Below are positions 24,466 through 32,961 of a stretch of DNA of 64,000 nucleotides, piece after piece. The notes under the pieces were generated by a model. It was not told the DNA's origin. It saw nothing but the letters and a program-made list of their open reading frames with translations, and made no database searches. The position numbers and the translations under genes are program-made. Source of the DNA: Oceanobacillus sojae (lineage in GTDB: Bacteria; Bacillota; Bacilli; Bacillales; Amphibacillaceae); contig NZ_BJYM01000005.1 of NCBI RefSeq assembly GCF_007991515.1, forward strand, positions 124,001 to 188,000, in the 5' to 3' direction. Each line of letters opens with the position of its first letter. Within the stretch, counting starts at the first letter, position 1.

Positions 24466-25818
24466 ATGACTGAAAAAATACAAAAGCCCTGGCTGTTCAT
24501 TTTAACAATCGGGCTGGGAACATTACTTAACCCATTGAATTCTTCAATGATTTCAGTGGCATTAACAAGAATGCAGCATGAATTCACATTAACATTTGCC
24601 GATGCCAGCTGGCTTATTTCTATATTCTATCTGGCAAGTGCGGCCGGCCAGCCTGTAATGGGAAAATTAAGTGATATGTTTGGTCCGAAAAAATTATTTA
24701 TAGCAGGATTAATTCTCGTAGCTGCGGCTTCTGTGCTGGCGCCGTTTTCGCCGAATTTCCTTTCACTTTTAGCCTGTCGTGCACTGCAGGCAATTGGCAG
24801 TTCAACATTATTTCCCAGCGGGATGAGCATGGTCAGGACGCACATTACAAAAGGACAAGGTAAAGCACTGGCTGTATTATCAGTTTTTGCTTCAACCTCA
24901 GCAGCGTTTGGACCCTCCATTGGCGGTTTTCTGATTGCATCATGGGATTGGCATTCCATTTTTCTTATTAACTTCCCATTTATTATATTGTCCTTTGTAT
25001 TGGCTTTATTTGTTTTGCCAAATACAGGGCAAGGAAAATTTGAGATAAAACGAATTGATTTTATTGGAATAGGCCTATTTATTACAGCAATCGTGGGTAT
25101 CATACTATTTTTGCTGTCACTGGATCAAAATATCCGTTGGTGGGCATTATTCATGTTTATAGCTGCAGGAACCATATTTTATCTATATGAAATAAAACAG
25201 GCGGAGCCTTTTATTGATATGAAAGGATTAACGAAAAATCATACCGTTTCATTGATTTATGTGCAATTTATGAGTATTAACCTGATTTATTATTGCTACT
25301 TTTTTGGATTTCCTACATTTCTGCAGCAGGTTCGTAACTATAGTGAACAGCACACCGGCTTGATTATGTTAGCACTGGCAGGCTTCGGTGTAATTGTTTC
25401 TCCACTTGCGGGCCGTATCATTGATAAATATGGCTCCAAGTTGCCAATGGTTATAGGAGCAGCACTGCTCTTAGTTGGTACAGGTCTCCTGTTAACATAT
25501 CATGAAACATCTCCATTGTTATGGCTGCTCATCATTATGGCCGTGCTTGGAATGAGTAACGGCTTCAATAATATTTCTATGCAAACAGCACTTTATGAAC
25601 ATGTAAAACCGGAAGAAACAGGCTCAGCATCCGGTCTATTTCAGACTAGCAGGTATTTAGGTTCGATTTTATCTTCCAGTTTACTTGGACTGACATTTAA
25701 CCGTCATTTAGATGATCAGCATTTACATCTGGTCGCGATTATTTGTTTTGTTTTCTGTGTCATTGTACTTGCTTTGGCGTTAAAGCTGCCTGGTAAAATG
25801 AAGGTAAGAAGCAACTGA
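24466..25818 (+). CDS. MFS transporter, DHA2-like drug/proton antiporter
   Basis: A 450-residue major facilitator protein with about 12-14 membrane helices. The loop 2-3 motif A (GKLSDMFGPKKLF) and motif C-like glycine-rich helix (FGPSIGGFLI) are those of drug/proton antiporters. Motif A recurs at GRIIDKYGSKLP. It probably exports a toxic compound. The start at 24466 follows TTAGGTGATTTGA, a weak ribosome binding site. It is flanked by the tnpB element and a broken uvrX, so it may have been moved or trapped by local rearrangement. Confidence 0.82.
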   Translation: MTEKIQKPWLFILTIGLGTLLNPLNSSMISVALTRMQHEFTLTFADASWLISIFYLASAAGQPVMGKLSDMFGPKKLFIAGLILVAAASVLAPFSPNFLSLLACRALQAIGSSTLFPSGMSMVRTHITKGQGKALAVLSVFASTSAAFGPSIGGFLIASWDWHSIFLINFPFIILSFVLALFVLPNTGQGKFEIKRIDFIGIGLFITAIVGIILFLLSLDQNIRWWALFMFIAAGTIFYLYEIKQAEPFIDMKGLTKNHTVSLIYVQFMSINLIYYCYFFGFPTFLQQVRNYSEQHTGLIMLALAGFGVIVSPLAGRIIDKYGSKLPMVIGAALLLVGTGLLLTYHETSPLLWLLIIMAVLGMSNGFNNISMQTALYEHVKPEETGSASGLFQTSRYLGSILSSSLLGLTFNRHLDDQHLHLVAIICFVFCVIVLALALKLPGKMKVRSN

Positions 25819-25950
25819 TTTCTTGCTTATGTGACAAACATGGGATTCTTGAAAGTTGAAGATAAAACAAAGCTTCATTCAGGGGATTTTCATCCCTCAC
25901 TGAATATTAATATCACAAGGGCATACACCTAAAGGTATGACCAAAAGACG
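25819..25950. other. Unresolved repeat-like segment downstream of the MFS gene
   Basis: It contains two hairpins: one with GGGAT-TTTC-ATCCC at about 25877-25902 inside larger complementary flanks, and CATAC...GTATG around CCTAAAGG at about 25922-25939. GAAAGTTGAAG near 25851 also occurs at the tnpB right end (22603-22613). It may be the end of another IS605-type element, but I could not establish boundaries. Confidence 0.3.
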
Positions 25951-26291
25951 GCTTCTCTAAAGGCTCTTGAACAAATCGGACCTTTAGGACTAGTAGTAAC
26001 TGTAGACATAGGGAGCAATCCACTTATAGCAAAATTAGCGCTGAATCACCAGGCTAAAAAAATGATGACCAGAACAGGTTCATTGCAAAATGGCAACCGT
26101 TGCAGCTGAGCCTCTTTGAAGATGCAGAGCAAACAATTAAAAATGAAGAGCTGGATAGAACGATTGACTTTGTAAGAAAAAAGTACGGCTACACTTCTTT
26201 GCTATATGCCTTCACCTTAGTTAAAAGTGGAACAGCTATTTATCATTCTAAACTAATTGGTGGTCATAAATCTGGAATAGATGATGAATAA
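25951..26291 (+). pseudogene. Remnant of a UvrX/YqjW-type Y-family DNA polymerase
   Basis: The first frame (VVTVDIGSNPLIAKLALNHQAKK) matches the UvrX segment where the polymerase keeps the VTVGIGxNxLxAKLALDxxAKK pattern. In a run of seven A near 26060 a one-base loss shifts the frame; restoring it gives NDDQNRFIAKWQ. This joins directly to the C-terminal tail starting QLSLFED and ending GGHKSGIDDE. About 200 central codons and the N-terminus are missing. The product would not be active. Confidence 0.7.
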
Positions 26292-26294
26292 CAA

Positions 26295-27230
26295 AAAAGA
26301 GGCTGGGACAAAACCCAGTAAAAACAGAAAAAGTGATTTTCTACTAAGATTAAGTAGGAAGTCACTTTTTTAATTGGATTAAAAAATGTATAAAAAAAGG
26401 ATACCTTCTGATAAAGTTAAAGTACCACTACAAAAACAGAAGAACGTCACGCCTTAGCCTATGATATTTTTCCGAATCCGACCGACACACGAACATTGAT
26501 TCCTTTTTTAGCTCGAATTGAAAAGGAATATTTTACGTTGCCTGATTTCCATGTAGCGGATGCAGGTTATGGAAGTGAACAAAATATAGAAAATGTCACC
26601 CTGGAACTATTACGAACTGCCCTCATCACTTATAATATGTATCGTAAAGTGAAGAAGAAAAAATATAAAAACAATCCTTTTAACACCGCTAACTGGGATT
26701 ATGATGCCGAAAAAGATGTCTTTACTTGTCCAAATGGTCAAGCCGTTACTTATCGCTATGATTCCAATGGACAGACAAGTATGGTTACTAACGACAATTT
26801 AAGGTCTATGAGTGTGAAGATTGTACAGGCTGTCCTTTACGAGAGCAATGAACCAAAGCAAAGGAAGGCAACAACCGAAAAATATTTTATAATGAAAAAA
26901 TGGGAAGCTCAAAAGAAGACGATGGGAGAACAGCTTTCAGATGAAGAAATGGGCAAGCTTTACGGGAAACATAAGATAGATGTGGAGCCTTTCTTTGGAT
27001 TCTTGAAGGCTAATTTGGGGTGCACTCGTTTCTCTGTGCGAGGAAAAACCAAAGTGGAAAATGAATTGGGATTCGCCTTAATGGCAGTGAACCTGAGAAA
27101 ATACACTGCCTCTAGCCGCTTTTTTATGTATCTACTTATAAATAATTTTAAAAAAGATGGATTTCACATCGAAACCCGATGTGAAATCCATCTTTTCATT
27201 ATTTGGCTAGTTATGTCCCAGTCTCTTTTA
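26295..27230. mobile_element. Decayed IS1182-type insertion sequence
   Basis: The ends are inverted repeats matching 18 of 20 bases: AAAAGAGGCTGGGACAAAAC at the left and the complement of AAAAGAGACTGGGACATAAC at the right. Subterminal hairpins lie at 26327-26371 and 27147-27197. The element is only about 936 bases long, roughly half of a normal IS1182 element, and the transposase frame is broken. It sits three bases after the uvrX remnant stop. Confidence 0.75.
26386..27230 (+). pseudogene. IS1182-family transposase, internally deleted and frameshifted
   Basis: A few N-terminal codons (ATG at 26386) are followed by an internal deletion and then the C-terminal DDE part, including DAGYGSEQN, YECEDC-type zinc-binding residues and KIDVEPFFGFLKANLG. 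Around 26800-26890 the frame shifts: the correct frame reads YECEDCTGCPLREQ, then TGA in place of an expected Cys codon, then TKAKEGNNRKIFYN. It cannot make an active transposase. The open frame continues past the element end to 27341 only by chance. Confidence 0.75.
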
Positions 27231-27324
27231 AATTTCTTGTACAGTTCCTTGAAAAATTCCAGAAAAGTAAAACTTATGTTTTATCAATTAGATTACAGGG
27301 CACTTATATACTATAACACTATAT

Positions 27325-27543
27325 CTAGTGTCTTTTCTTAACAATCAGTATTAAAACAAAATACAGCAATATATTTATTAATACACTAAACAACAGAAAA
27401 GAAGAATCAGTTAAAAACACCGGAAAAAGAAAACCTAAAATAATTACAAGTATCAACCCTGCTAACACTTTTTTGGAAAAATAATATACTAAATATCCAA
27501 TTAACAAAGCTACAATAATAGATAAAACACGAAAAAGTAACAT
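27325..27543 (-). CDS. Small hydrophobic membrane protein of unknown function
   Basis: A 72-residue protein made almost entirely of three predicted membrane helices and ending KKRH. ATG 27543 has AAAGGAG upstream; a longer frame from 27567 has no such site. It is divergent from the secreted protein at 27628 and next to the IS1182 remnant. No family was recognised. Confidence 0.55.
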   Translation of the reverse strand: MLLFRVLSIIVALLIGYLVYYFSKKVLAGLILVIILGFLFPVFLTDSSFLLFSVLINILLYFVLILIVKKRH

Positions 27544-27627
27544 AATACCCCGCTCCTTTCTTATCAAATTATACTAGATATCTTGTTATAGTGAAAACCA
27601 TAATAATTTATAGGAGGTTAAAGCGGT

Positions 27628-28359
27628 ATGAAAAAGTATTTTTTATCAATCGCAACACTATTTCTTCTGTCACTGGTAATTGGTGGTGCTAATGTTATTG
27701 CTGACAACTCAGATGACATCGATTACGACCAAATCAAGGAACAAATGAGACAAGACGGCTCTTCAGAAAATGATATTGAAAACGTCATCAAAAAATTAAA
27801 AGACGGCAAAACACTAGATTCCCAAAAACCAGAAAATGAAAACAAAGCATTTATCTCAAATGAACAAATTGAAGAACAAATGAAAGAATTTAATGCGACA
27901 GAAGAAGGAATTCAAGACCAAATAATTCGTTATGATGATGGGTCATACAGCAAAGTAGAATTAGAAGTATTAGATATTGAAAAAGATGAAATTGTCACAC
28001 AAGATGCTAACGGTCAATTTATGACTATAAGAGCTAAAGGAGATGACATACTAACACAAGCTGAATACACCGCTAGGCTTTATATTGATACCCATACAGG
28101 TGGAAGCAACTATATAGATAGTGTTTCCAACTATTCTATAAGAGTAAATATTGGTAACTATGAAGATCCAAATTTATTAATTTCCAGGAAAACAGAACAC
28201 CGTAGTGAAGGAATATCAGCAAAATCATATTTAACATTTAAAAGAGTAGCTCCAGCCTCAGCTGTAACGTATTATTTAAGAGTGCACACAGGTGAATCAA
28301 TAGGTGATCAATACGGTATTTGGGTAGACTTCAATGGTAAAGGTGGAAGCTACGAATAA
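27628..28359 (+). CDS. Secreted protein of unknown function
   Basis: A 243-residue protein with a clear signal peptide (MKKYFLSIATLFLLSLVIGG, cleavage near VIA-DN). Residues 30-110 are charged and predicted helical, with two similar segments (DYDQIKEQMRQDG and NEQIEEQMKEFNA) that look like an internal repeat. The last 130 residues form a probable beta-rich domain with aromatic residues. An AGGAGG site precedes the start. No family recognised. It lies in the accessory zone between an IS remnant and bioY and has a strong terminator. Confidence 0.65.
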   Translation: MKKYFLSIATLFLLSLVIGGANVIADNSDDIDYDQIKEQMRQDGSSENDIENVIKKLKDGKTLDSQKPENENKAFISNEQIEEQMKEFNATEEGIQDQIIRYDDGSYSKVELEVLDIEKDEIVTQDANGQFMTIRAKGDDILTQAEYTARLYIDTHTGGSNYIDSVSNYSIRVNIGNYEDPNLLISRKTEHRSEGISAKSYLTFKRVAPASAVTYYLRVHTGESIGDQYGIWVDFNGKGGSYE

Positions 28360-28383
28360 AAATGTGAGAGTATAATTATCAAT

Positions 28384-28432
28384 AAATGAGCTGTCGCAAA
28401 ATGCATAATATGCATTTGATGACAGCTCATTT
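28384..28432 (+). terminator. Terminator of the secreted-protein gene
   Basis: AAATGAGCTGTC and GACAGCTCATTT enclose an inner AAATGCAT-AAT-ATGCATTT stem, and a TATTTG tail follows. Confidence 0.85.
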
Positions 28433-28473
28433 ATTTGATTAATGTAACAATGCTTCAACAAAATAAATCTATA

Positions 28474-28503
28474 TTGTCACCTAAAAATATTACAAGTTGA
28501 CAA
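28474..28503. promoter_or_regulatory. BirA (biotin repressor) operator before bioY
   Basis: TTGTCACC and GTTGACAA are separated by 14 bases, matching the TTGTnAAC-N14-GTTnACAA pattern of Bacillus BirA sites. Its right arm overlaps the -35 box, so biotinoyl-AMP-bound BirA would block transcription. Confidence 0.8.
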
Positions 28504-28525
28504 TAAGTATTCATTCACTTATTCT
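28497..28525 (+). promoter_or_regulatory. bioY promoter
   Basis: TTGACA (28497-28502) and TATTCT are separated by 17 bases. The -35 box lies inside the BirA operator. Confidence 0.7.
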
Positions 28526-28557
28526 ATTAATATTACATAAAGAAAGAGGGAAGTACA

Positions 28558-29118
28558 TTGAAGTTAAAAGATATGATGTTTATGTCACTATTCGCAGCAA
28601 TTATGGGAGTTTTAGCTATTTTCCCTCCTATTCCAGTTCCCTTTATTCCTGTACCAATCGTAGCACAGACACTTGGCATCATGCTTGCTGGCGGTATATT
28701 AGGAGCAAAGCGGGGCGGACTCAGTATATTACTTTTCGTTTTTCTCGTTGCGGTTGGTGCACCATTATTAACTGGCGGACGCGGCGGCTTAGGTGTGCTT
28801 ATTGGACCAACAGGAGGATATATTCTATCATATCCGATTGCAGCATGGCTTATTGGTTATCTAACAGAAAAAAGTATCCGCAGCCTGACCTATTGGAAGC
28901 TCGTATTGATCACAACCCTTGGCGGAGTCATCGTCATTAATATTATTGGCGTTACCTATTTATCTATTTTATCTAATCTTCCTTGGGGGCCGACTGCCAT
29001 TTCAGCCTTGGTGTTTTTGCCGGGGGATCTTTTAAAAGCTCTTATAGCAAGTGCTGTTATTATAAAATTAAATCGGGTGTATCCGTTGATTGACAGTAAA
29101 AAGCGAAATACGTATTAG
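28558..29118 (+). CDS. bioY: BioY, substrate-binding component of a biotin ECF transporter
   Basis: A 186-residue membrane protein with six predicted helices and the BioY pattern (PVPxxPVPIVAQTLGIMLAG, GGRGGLGVLIGPTGGYI). It takes up biotin with shared EcfA/EcfT proteins encoded elsewhere. The start is TTG after GAGGG with a seven-base spacer. A BirA operator upstream shows biotin control. It is convergent with the accBC genes of the neighbouring operon, whose BCCP needs biotin. Confidence 0.92.
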   Translation: MKLKDMMFMSLFAAIMGVLAIFPPIPVPFIPVPIVAQTLGIMLAGGILGAKRGGLSILLFVFLVAVGAPLLTGGRGGLGVLIGPTGGYILSYPIAAWLIGYLTEKSIRSLTYWKLVLITTLGGVIVINIIGVTYLSILSNLPWGPTAISALVFLPGDLLKALIASAVIIKLNRVYPLIDSKKRNTY

Positions 29119-29149
29119 GTTGGTTAATCTGACAGATCAGCGTGTAGAA

Positions 29150-29180
29150 GAAGCAGCCTGAATTAGATTCAAGCTGCTTC
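29150..29180. terminator. Bidirectional terminator between bioY and accC
   Basis: GAAGCAGC-GAAT...ATTC-GCTGCTTC hairpin, extended by outer GACAG/CTGTC at 29131-29185. The T tracts are weak. Confidence 0.6.
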
Positions 29181-29184
29181 GCTG

Positions 29185-30573
29185 TCATTTAACTATTCTG
29201 GCCGAATCATCCATTTGCTGTTTTTTTCCAGGTATCGGATGCTTCTCCAAAAAGTCCGTATTATAATCACCTGCTATAAAAACATCATGCTCCATAATTA
29301 GACGATGAAATGGGATTGTATGATGGACCCCATCAATTAAAAATTCATCCAGCGCCCGTCTCATACGATGAATTGCCTCTTCACGACTGGACCCATATGT
29401 AATTAATTTAGCAATCATAGAATCATAATAAGGTGGTATCCGATAGCCGGAATACACAGCTGAATCAACTCTTACACCTAATCCTCCTGGAGCCAGGTAC
29501 ATTTCTATTTCACCTGCTGAAGGCATAAAATTTTTAAAGGGATGCTCTGCATTGATTCTGCACTCGATTGACCAGCCCTCAAATTTAATATCATCCTGCT
29601 CGAAGGAAATTTCTTCATTGTTTGCGATTTTAATTTGTTCTTTGATTAAATCTACACCGGTTACCATTTCTGTAACTGGATGCTCTACCTGAATCCTTGT
29701 ATTCATTTCCATGAAGTAAAATGCTTTACTTTTTCTATCAAAAATATATTCAATTGTTCCGGCACCTGTATAGTCTACTGCCTTTGCAGCCTGAACAGAA
29801 ACCTCTCCCATCTTCTTCCGTATATCCGGAGTGATTGCAGGTGAAGGGGATTCTTCAATCAGCTTTTGAAGTCTTCTTTGGATGGTGCAATCTCTTTCTC
29901 CCAAATGAACAACACTGCCATAGTTATCCGCTAATATCTGAATCTCTATATGCCGGAAATCCTCAATATATTTTTCAAGATACACCCCGGGATTTCCAAA
30001 TGCTATTTCAGCCTCTTTTTGCGTAATGCGGATACCTTTAACCAGTTCATCAGCTGTCCTCACAATCCGAATACCTTTTCCTCCGCCACCGGCAGTTGCT
30101 TTTATGATAACTGGATAACCAATTTTTTCAGCTATTTCCTTTGCTTCTTCTTCACTTTCTATAATTCCATCTGAGCCTGGCACTATAGGAACTCCAGCTT
30201 CCTTCATCGTCTCTCTGGCAACATCTTTTATTCCCATTTTTTGAATAGCCTCCGGCGAGGGGCCAATAAATATAATATTACATTCCCTGCAAATCTCCGC
30301 AAAATCAGCATTCTCAGCCAAAAACCCGTAGCCCGGATGGATTGCCTGAACCTTTGAAAGTGCTGCTGCACTCATGATGTTCGTGAAGTTAAGATAACTG
30401 TCTTTACTCGATGCCGGTCCGATGCAATATGCTTCATCCGCCAGTTGAACATGCAATGCGTCTTCATCCGCTTCGGAATAAACTGCGACAGTCTCAATTC
30501 CCATCTCCTTACACGCACGAATTATTCGTACAGCTATTTCTCCCCTGTTAGCAATTAACAGTTTTTGTATCAC
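29185..30573 (-). CDS. Biotin carboxylase subunit (AccC-like)
   Basis: A 462-residue ATP-grasp biotin carboxylase that carboxylates biotin on a BCCP. The N-terminus VIQKLLIANRGEIAVRI, the glycine-rich ATP loop (ATAGGGGKGIRIV), EKYIEDFRHIEIQI and MNTRIQVEHPVTE are all present. GTG 30573 is preferred: GAGGGG lies nine bases upstream and the product then starts like other AccC proteins, whereas the upstream ATG overlaps the ribosome binding site. It is the last gene of the pxp-TRAP operon rather than part of an accBC pair with fatty-acid genes, so its partner carboxyltransferase is probably PxpB/PxpC-like. Confidence 0.9.
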   Translation of the reverse strand: MIQKLLIANRGEIAVRIIRACKEMGIETVAVYSEADEDALHVQLADEAYCIGPASSKDSYLNFTNIMSAAALSKVQAIHPGYGFLAENADFAEICRECNIIFIGPSPEAIQKMGIKDVARETMKEAGVPIVPGSDGIIESEEEAKEIAEKIGYPVIIKATAGGGGKGIRIVRTADELVKGIRITQKEAEIAFGNPGVYLEKYIEDFRHIEIQILADNYGSVVHLGERDCTIQRRLQKLIEESPSPAITPDIRKKMGEVSVQAAKAVDYTGAGTIEYIFDRKSKAFYFMEMNTRIQVEHPVTEMVTGVDLIKEQIKIANNEEISFEQDDIKFEGWSIECRINAEHPFKNFMPSAGEIEMYLAPGGLGVRVDSAVYSGYRIPPYYDSMIAKLITYGSSREEAIHRMRRALDEFLIDGVHHTIPFHRLIMEHDVFIAGDYNTDFLEKHPIPGKKQQMDDSARIVK

Positions 30574-30586
30574 TTGCTCCATCCCC

Positions 30587-31069
30587 TCACTTTACCTTTA
30601 CTCTAAATAATGGCTGACCATATTCAACCATTTCACCATCTTCAGCTAATATTTCTGTTATTTCCCCTGTAACTTCTGCTTCTACCTCATTAAATAGCTT
30701 CATTGCTTCCACAATACAGACCACTGTATACTTTTTTACCTTACTGCCTTCAGAAACATAAGGATCACTGTCTGGTGATGGTGACATATAAAGTGTTCCT
30801 ACAATAGGAGATAGGATTTCATAATCATAGTCAGCTGTATCTTTAACGTCTTCTATTTTCGCTGATGCGTCTGATGCAGTCCGCTCCTGCTCTTCTTTTA
30901 CTGATGCATGCTCATGCACTGCTACTGCTTGATTCTGCAGTTCTGTGTTGGTGGTGTTGCTATTTTTTTTCATGGATATCGTCGTTCCATTTGCTTGAAA
31001 GGTAAATTCACTGATGGAGGACTGGTCTATTGACTTAATAAGTTCACTTATTTCTTGTATTTTCAGCAT
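30587..31069 (-). CDS. Biotin carboxyl carrier protein (AccB-like)
   Basis: A 160-residue BCCP. The N-terminal 35 residues resemble AccB, a variable linker follows, and the C-terminal lipoyl/biotinyl domain carries EAMKL with the biotinylated Lys124. It accepts carboxyl groups from the biotin carboxylase encoded next. In this operon it should carry CO2 to a dedicated carboxyltransferase. An AAGGAAG site precedes ATG 31069. Confidence 0.9.
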   Translation of the reverse strand: MLKIQEISELIKSIDQSSISEFTFQANGTTISMKKNSNTTNTELQNQAVAVHEHASVKEEQERTASDASAKIEDVKDTADYDYEILSPIVGTLYMSPSPDSDPYVSEGSKVKKYTVVCIVEAMKLFNEVEAEVTGEITEILAEDGEMVEYGQPLFRVKVK

Positions 31070-31150
31070 TTTTTCTTCACTTCCTTATCATCCAGTTTAC
31101 AATAAAATATCTCTTTTTCAGCATATACTGATAGAGAAAATACAGGTCGT

Positions 31151-31591
31151 TCAGTATTTAGTACAAGCAGCGGTGATTTGGATTTCTATTGGTGCATTAC
31201 CAGGCAATGATGCAACTCCTATTGCTGCTCTGCTCCCAATACCATTCTGCCCCAGCTGTTCATAAAGATATTCTGAAGCAAAATCAGCTAAGTCCGAATG
31301 TGCTTGAAAGCTTTCTTGCGCATTAACGTAGACGTTTAACGCTAATATTTGATTTAATTTTTCGTCTTCATTAATTATATTATGAGCGGCATTCAATGCA
31401 TTTGAAACTGCAAGTCTGACTGCTTTCTTATAAATATGCAGAGGCTCTTCTGAACTGACTTTTCCAGTTTGAATCAAAATGCCCTTGCGTCTTGGTGTCA
31501 TACCGGATGTGAATATCAAATCTTCAAAACGTGAAGCAGGGATATATTGTCCCTGCGGAATAGGGGAGACATTTTCTTCAGAATGAATCAT
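31151..31591 (-). CDS. RidA/YjgF-family protein
   Basis: A 146-residue Rid-superfamily protein. The conserved Arg that holds the substrate carboxylate is in GSRAAIGVASLPG, followed by the typical PIEIQITA strand. Archetypal RidA hydrolyses enamine/imine products of PLP enzymes. It overlaps the aminotransferase gene by four bases, so it probably deals with an imine or related intermediate from that enzyme. It is not a close match to canonical YabJ, so a pathway-specific role is likely. Confidence 0.85.
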   Translation of the reverse strand: MIHSEENVSPIPQGQYIPASRFEDLIFTSGMTPRRKGILIQTGKVSSEEPLHIYKKAVRLAVSNALNAAHNIINEDEKLNQILALNVYVNAQESFQAHSDLADFASEYLYEQLGQNGIGSRAAIGVASLPGNAPIEIQITAACTKY

Positions 31592-32805
31592 TTTCGATAC
31601 CCCTTCACTACTGTTCCAATACGATCTATAGCCTCTACAGCAGCTGAATGATCCTGTGAAAAGTTCATACGAAAGCTATCGGTAAACTCTGGGCCAAATT
31701 CAGTTCCCGGAGTTACAATAACATTTGCCTGAATACGGAGAATCTTTACAAATTCCTCTATCGTAACAGTTAATTCCGGCACTTTAGGAAATAAATAGCT
31801 GCCCGCTTCTGTTGACCTTACTTTAAAACCTTGAATCGAACGCAGCTTTGTAACTAAATCATCACGGATAGCTTGATGCTGCGCAATTCTTTGGGCCATC
31901 CACCCCTCCGGCTCATGAAACCAGGTTTTCAATACGGCCTGATTGTAGCCTCCTGCTCTCAACGATACGATAGCCTGCAGTTTTTCCATGCGGTTAATAA
32001 TTTCAGATGAACCGAATGCTACACCCAGCCTATATCCACTTAAGGATTCTGTTTTTGAAGGGCCCATAATAGTAATCAGGTTTTCAGGATTTAAAATATT
32101 CTGTGCTGCTAAATGCGTGTAGCTATGACCTTCAAAAACCTGTCGTGAATATAGCTCGTCAACGATAATCTGCACATCATAAGCCTGCGCAAGCTCAGCA
32201 ATTTCTCTAATTTCATCCGGGGAATAAATTACCCCCACCGGATTATTTGGATTCGAAAATAAAAAGAGCTTCACACCTGCTTTAAAGGCTTCCTCCAGCT
32301 TTTCCAGATTTAATCCAGCACCTGAAACAGAATGAAAGTAATCCATTTCTATATAAACGACTTCTCCTTCAAAAAATTCTACTAATTTTCTGTTGGCAAA
32401 ATAATCAGGTGCTACAATAGCAATCTTGTCATTCCGGCTAATAACAGAACCCATTGCTAAAAAAAGAGCTCCTTGTGTACCTGGAGTAATAATTAGATTC
32501 TTTTCAGGATCAATTTTTTTTGAGCCAGTGAATGCAGCAAGTTTTCCGGCCGTTATTTCACGAATTTCTTTGCTGCCCCGATATTCCGTATATGCCTGTT
32601 TACCGCCAACTTGCACACCTTCTACAAAATTATCTAAAGAGCCTGGAATTGGTTGGAAAGCATCGACGTCGCCATGGGAAAAATCAACTGATCTTCCCGG
32701 TATCCTATCACCCACCAGGTTCATTGCATCATTATTCTGCCTTCCTTCCTGACCTGGTGCATTCTCAGCACCAAGCTTTAAAAATTTCTTTTCCACAGAA
32801 TCCAT
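31588..32805 (-). CDS. Class I/II PLP-dependent aminotransferase
   Basis: A 405-residue fold-type I aminotransferase. The PLP lysine is Lys251 in GPSKTESLSGYRLG, with SNPNNPVG (184-191) and IIVDELYS (213-220) supplying the usual cofactor contacts. RMNFS near the C-terminus probably binds the substrate carboxylate. Its place beside RidA, PxpABC and a TRAP importer suggests that it acts on the amino acid released by, or feeding, that pathway. The substrate is unknown. GGGAGAGGG precedes ATG 32805. Confidence 0.85.
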   Translation of the reverse strand: MDSVEKKFLKLGAENAPGQEGRQNNDAMNLVGDRIPGRSVDFSHGDVDAFQPIPGSLDNFVEGVQVGGKQAYTEYRGSKEIREITAGKLAAFTGSKKIDPEKNLIITPGTQGALFLAMGSVISRNDKIAIVAPDYFANRKLVEFFEGEVVYIEMDYFHSVSGAGLNLEKLEEAFKAGVKLFLFSNPNNPVGVIYSPDEIREIAELAQAYDVQIIVDELYSRQVFEGHSYTHLAAQNILNPENLITIMGPSKTESLSGYRLGVAFGSSEIINRMEKLQAIVSLRAGGYNQAVLKTWFHEPEGWMAQRIAQHQAIRDDLVTKLRSIQGFKVRSTEAGSYLFPKVPELTVTIEEFVKILRIQANVIVTPGTEFGPEFTDSFRMNFSQDHSAAVEAIDRIGTVVKGYRK

Positions 32806-32880
32806 ACAAGCACCCTCTCCCGTTTAAGTTTGTAATGAAATCTTTCTGACTTTCTATTTTAATTTCCCCTGCTCATTTCC

Positions 32881-32961
32881 TTACAAATCCTCTTTTACTG
32901 CCGACAGCACATTTTGCAATTGTTGAAATGCATCATGTACTGTCCAGGGATTATAATGTAT
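32881..32961 (-). other. In-frame open stretch after the TRAP large-permease stop codon
   Basis: After the dctM TAA, the same frame stays open for 26 codons and reads like a helical peptide (NPWTVHDAFQQLQ, NVLSAVKEDL) before a second stop. It may be a small-gene remnant or chance; no start codon or ribosome binding site supports separate translation. Confidence 0.2.

Noticed and set aside
26496-27341. Intact transposase or new gene of 281 residues
   Set aside because: It is the frameshifted C-terminal part of an IS1182 transposase; its end runs through the IS terminal repeat into flanking DNA.
28497-28940. Open frame overlapping bioY in another frame
   Set aside because: Its composition is unlike a real protein (runs of Arg, Ser and Trp) and it only shadows BioY, which has clear family motifs.
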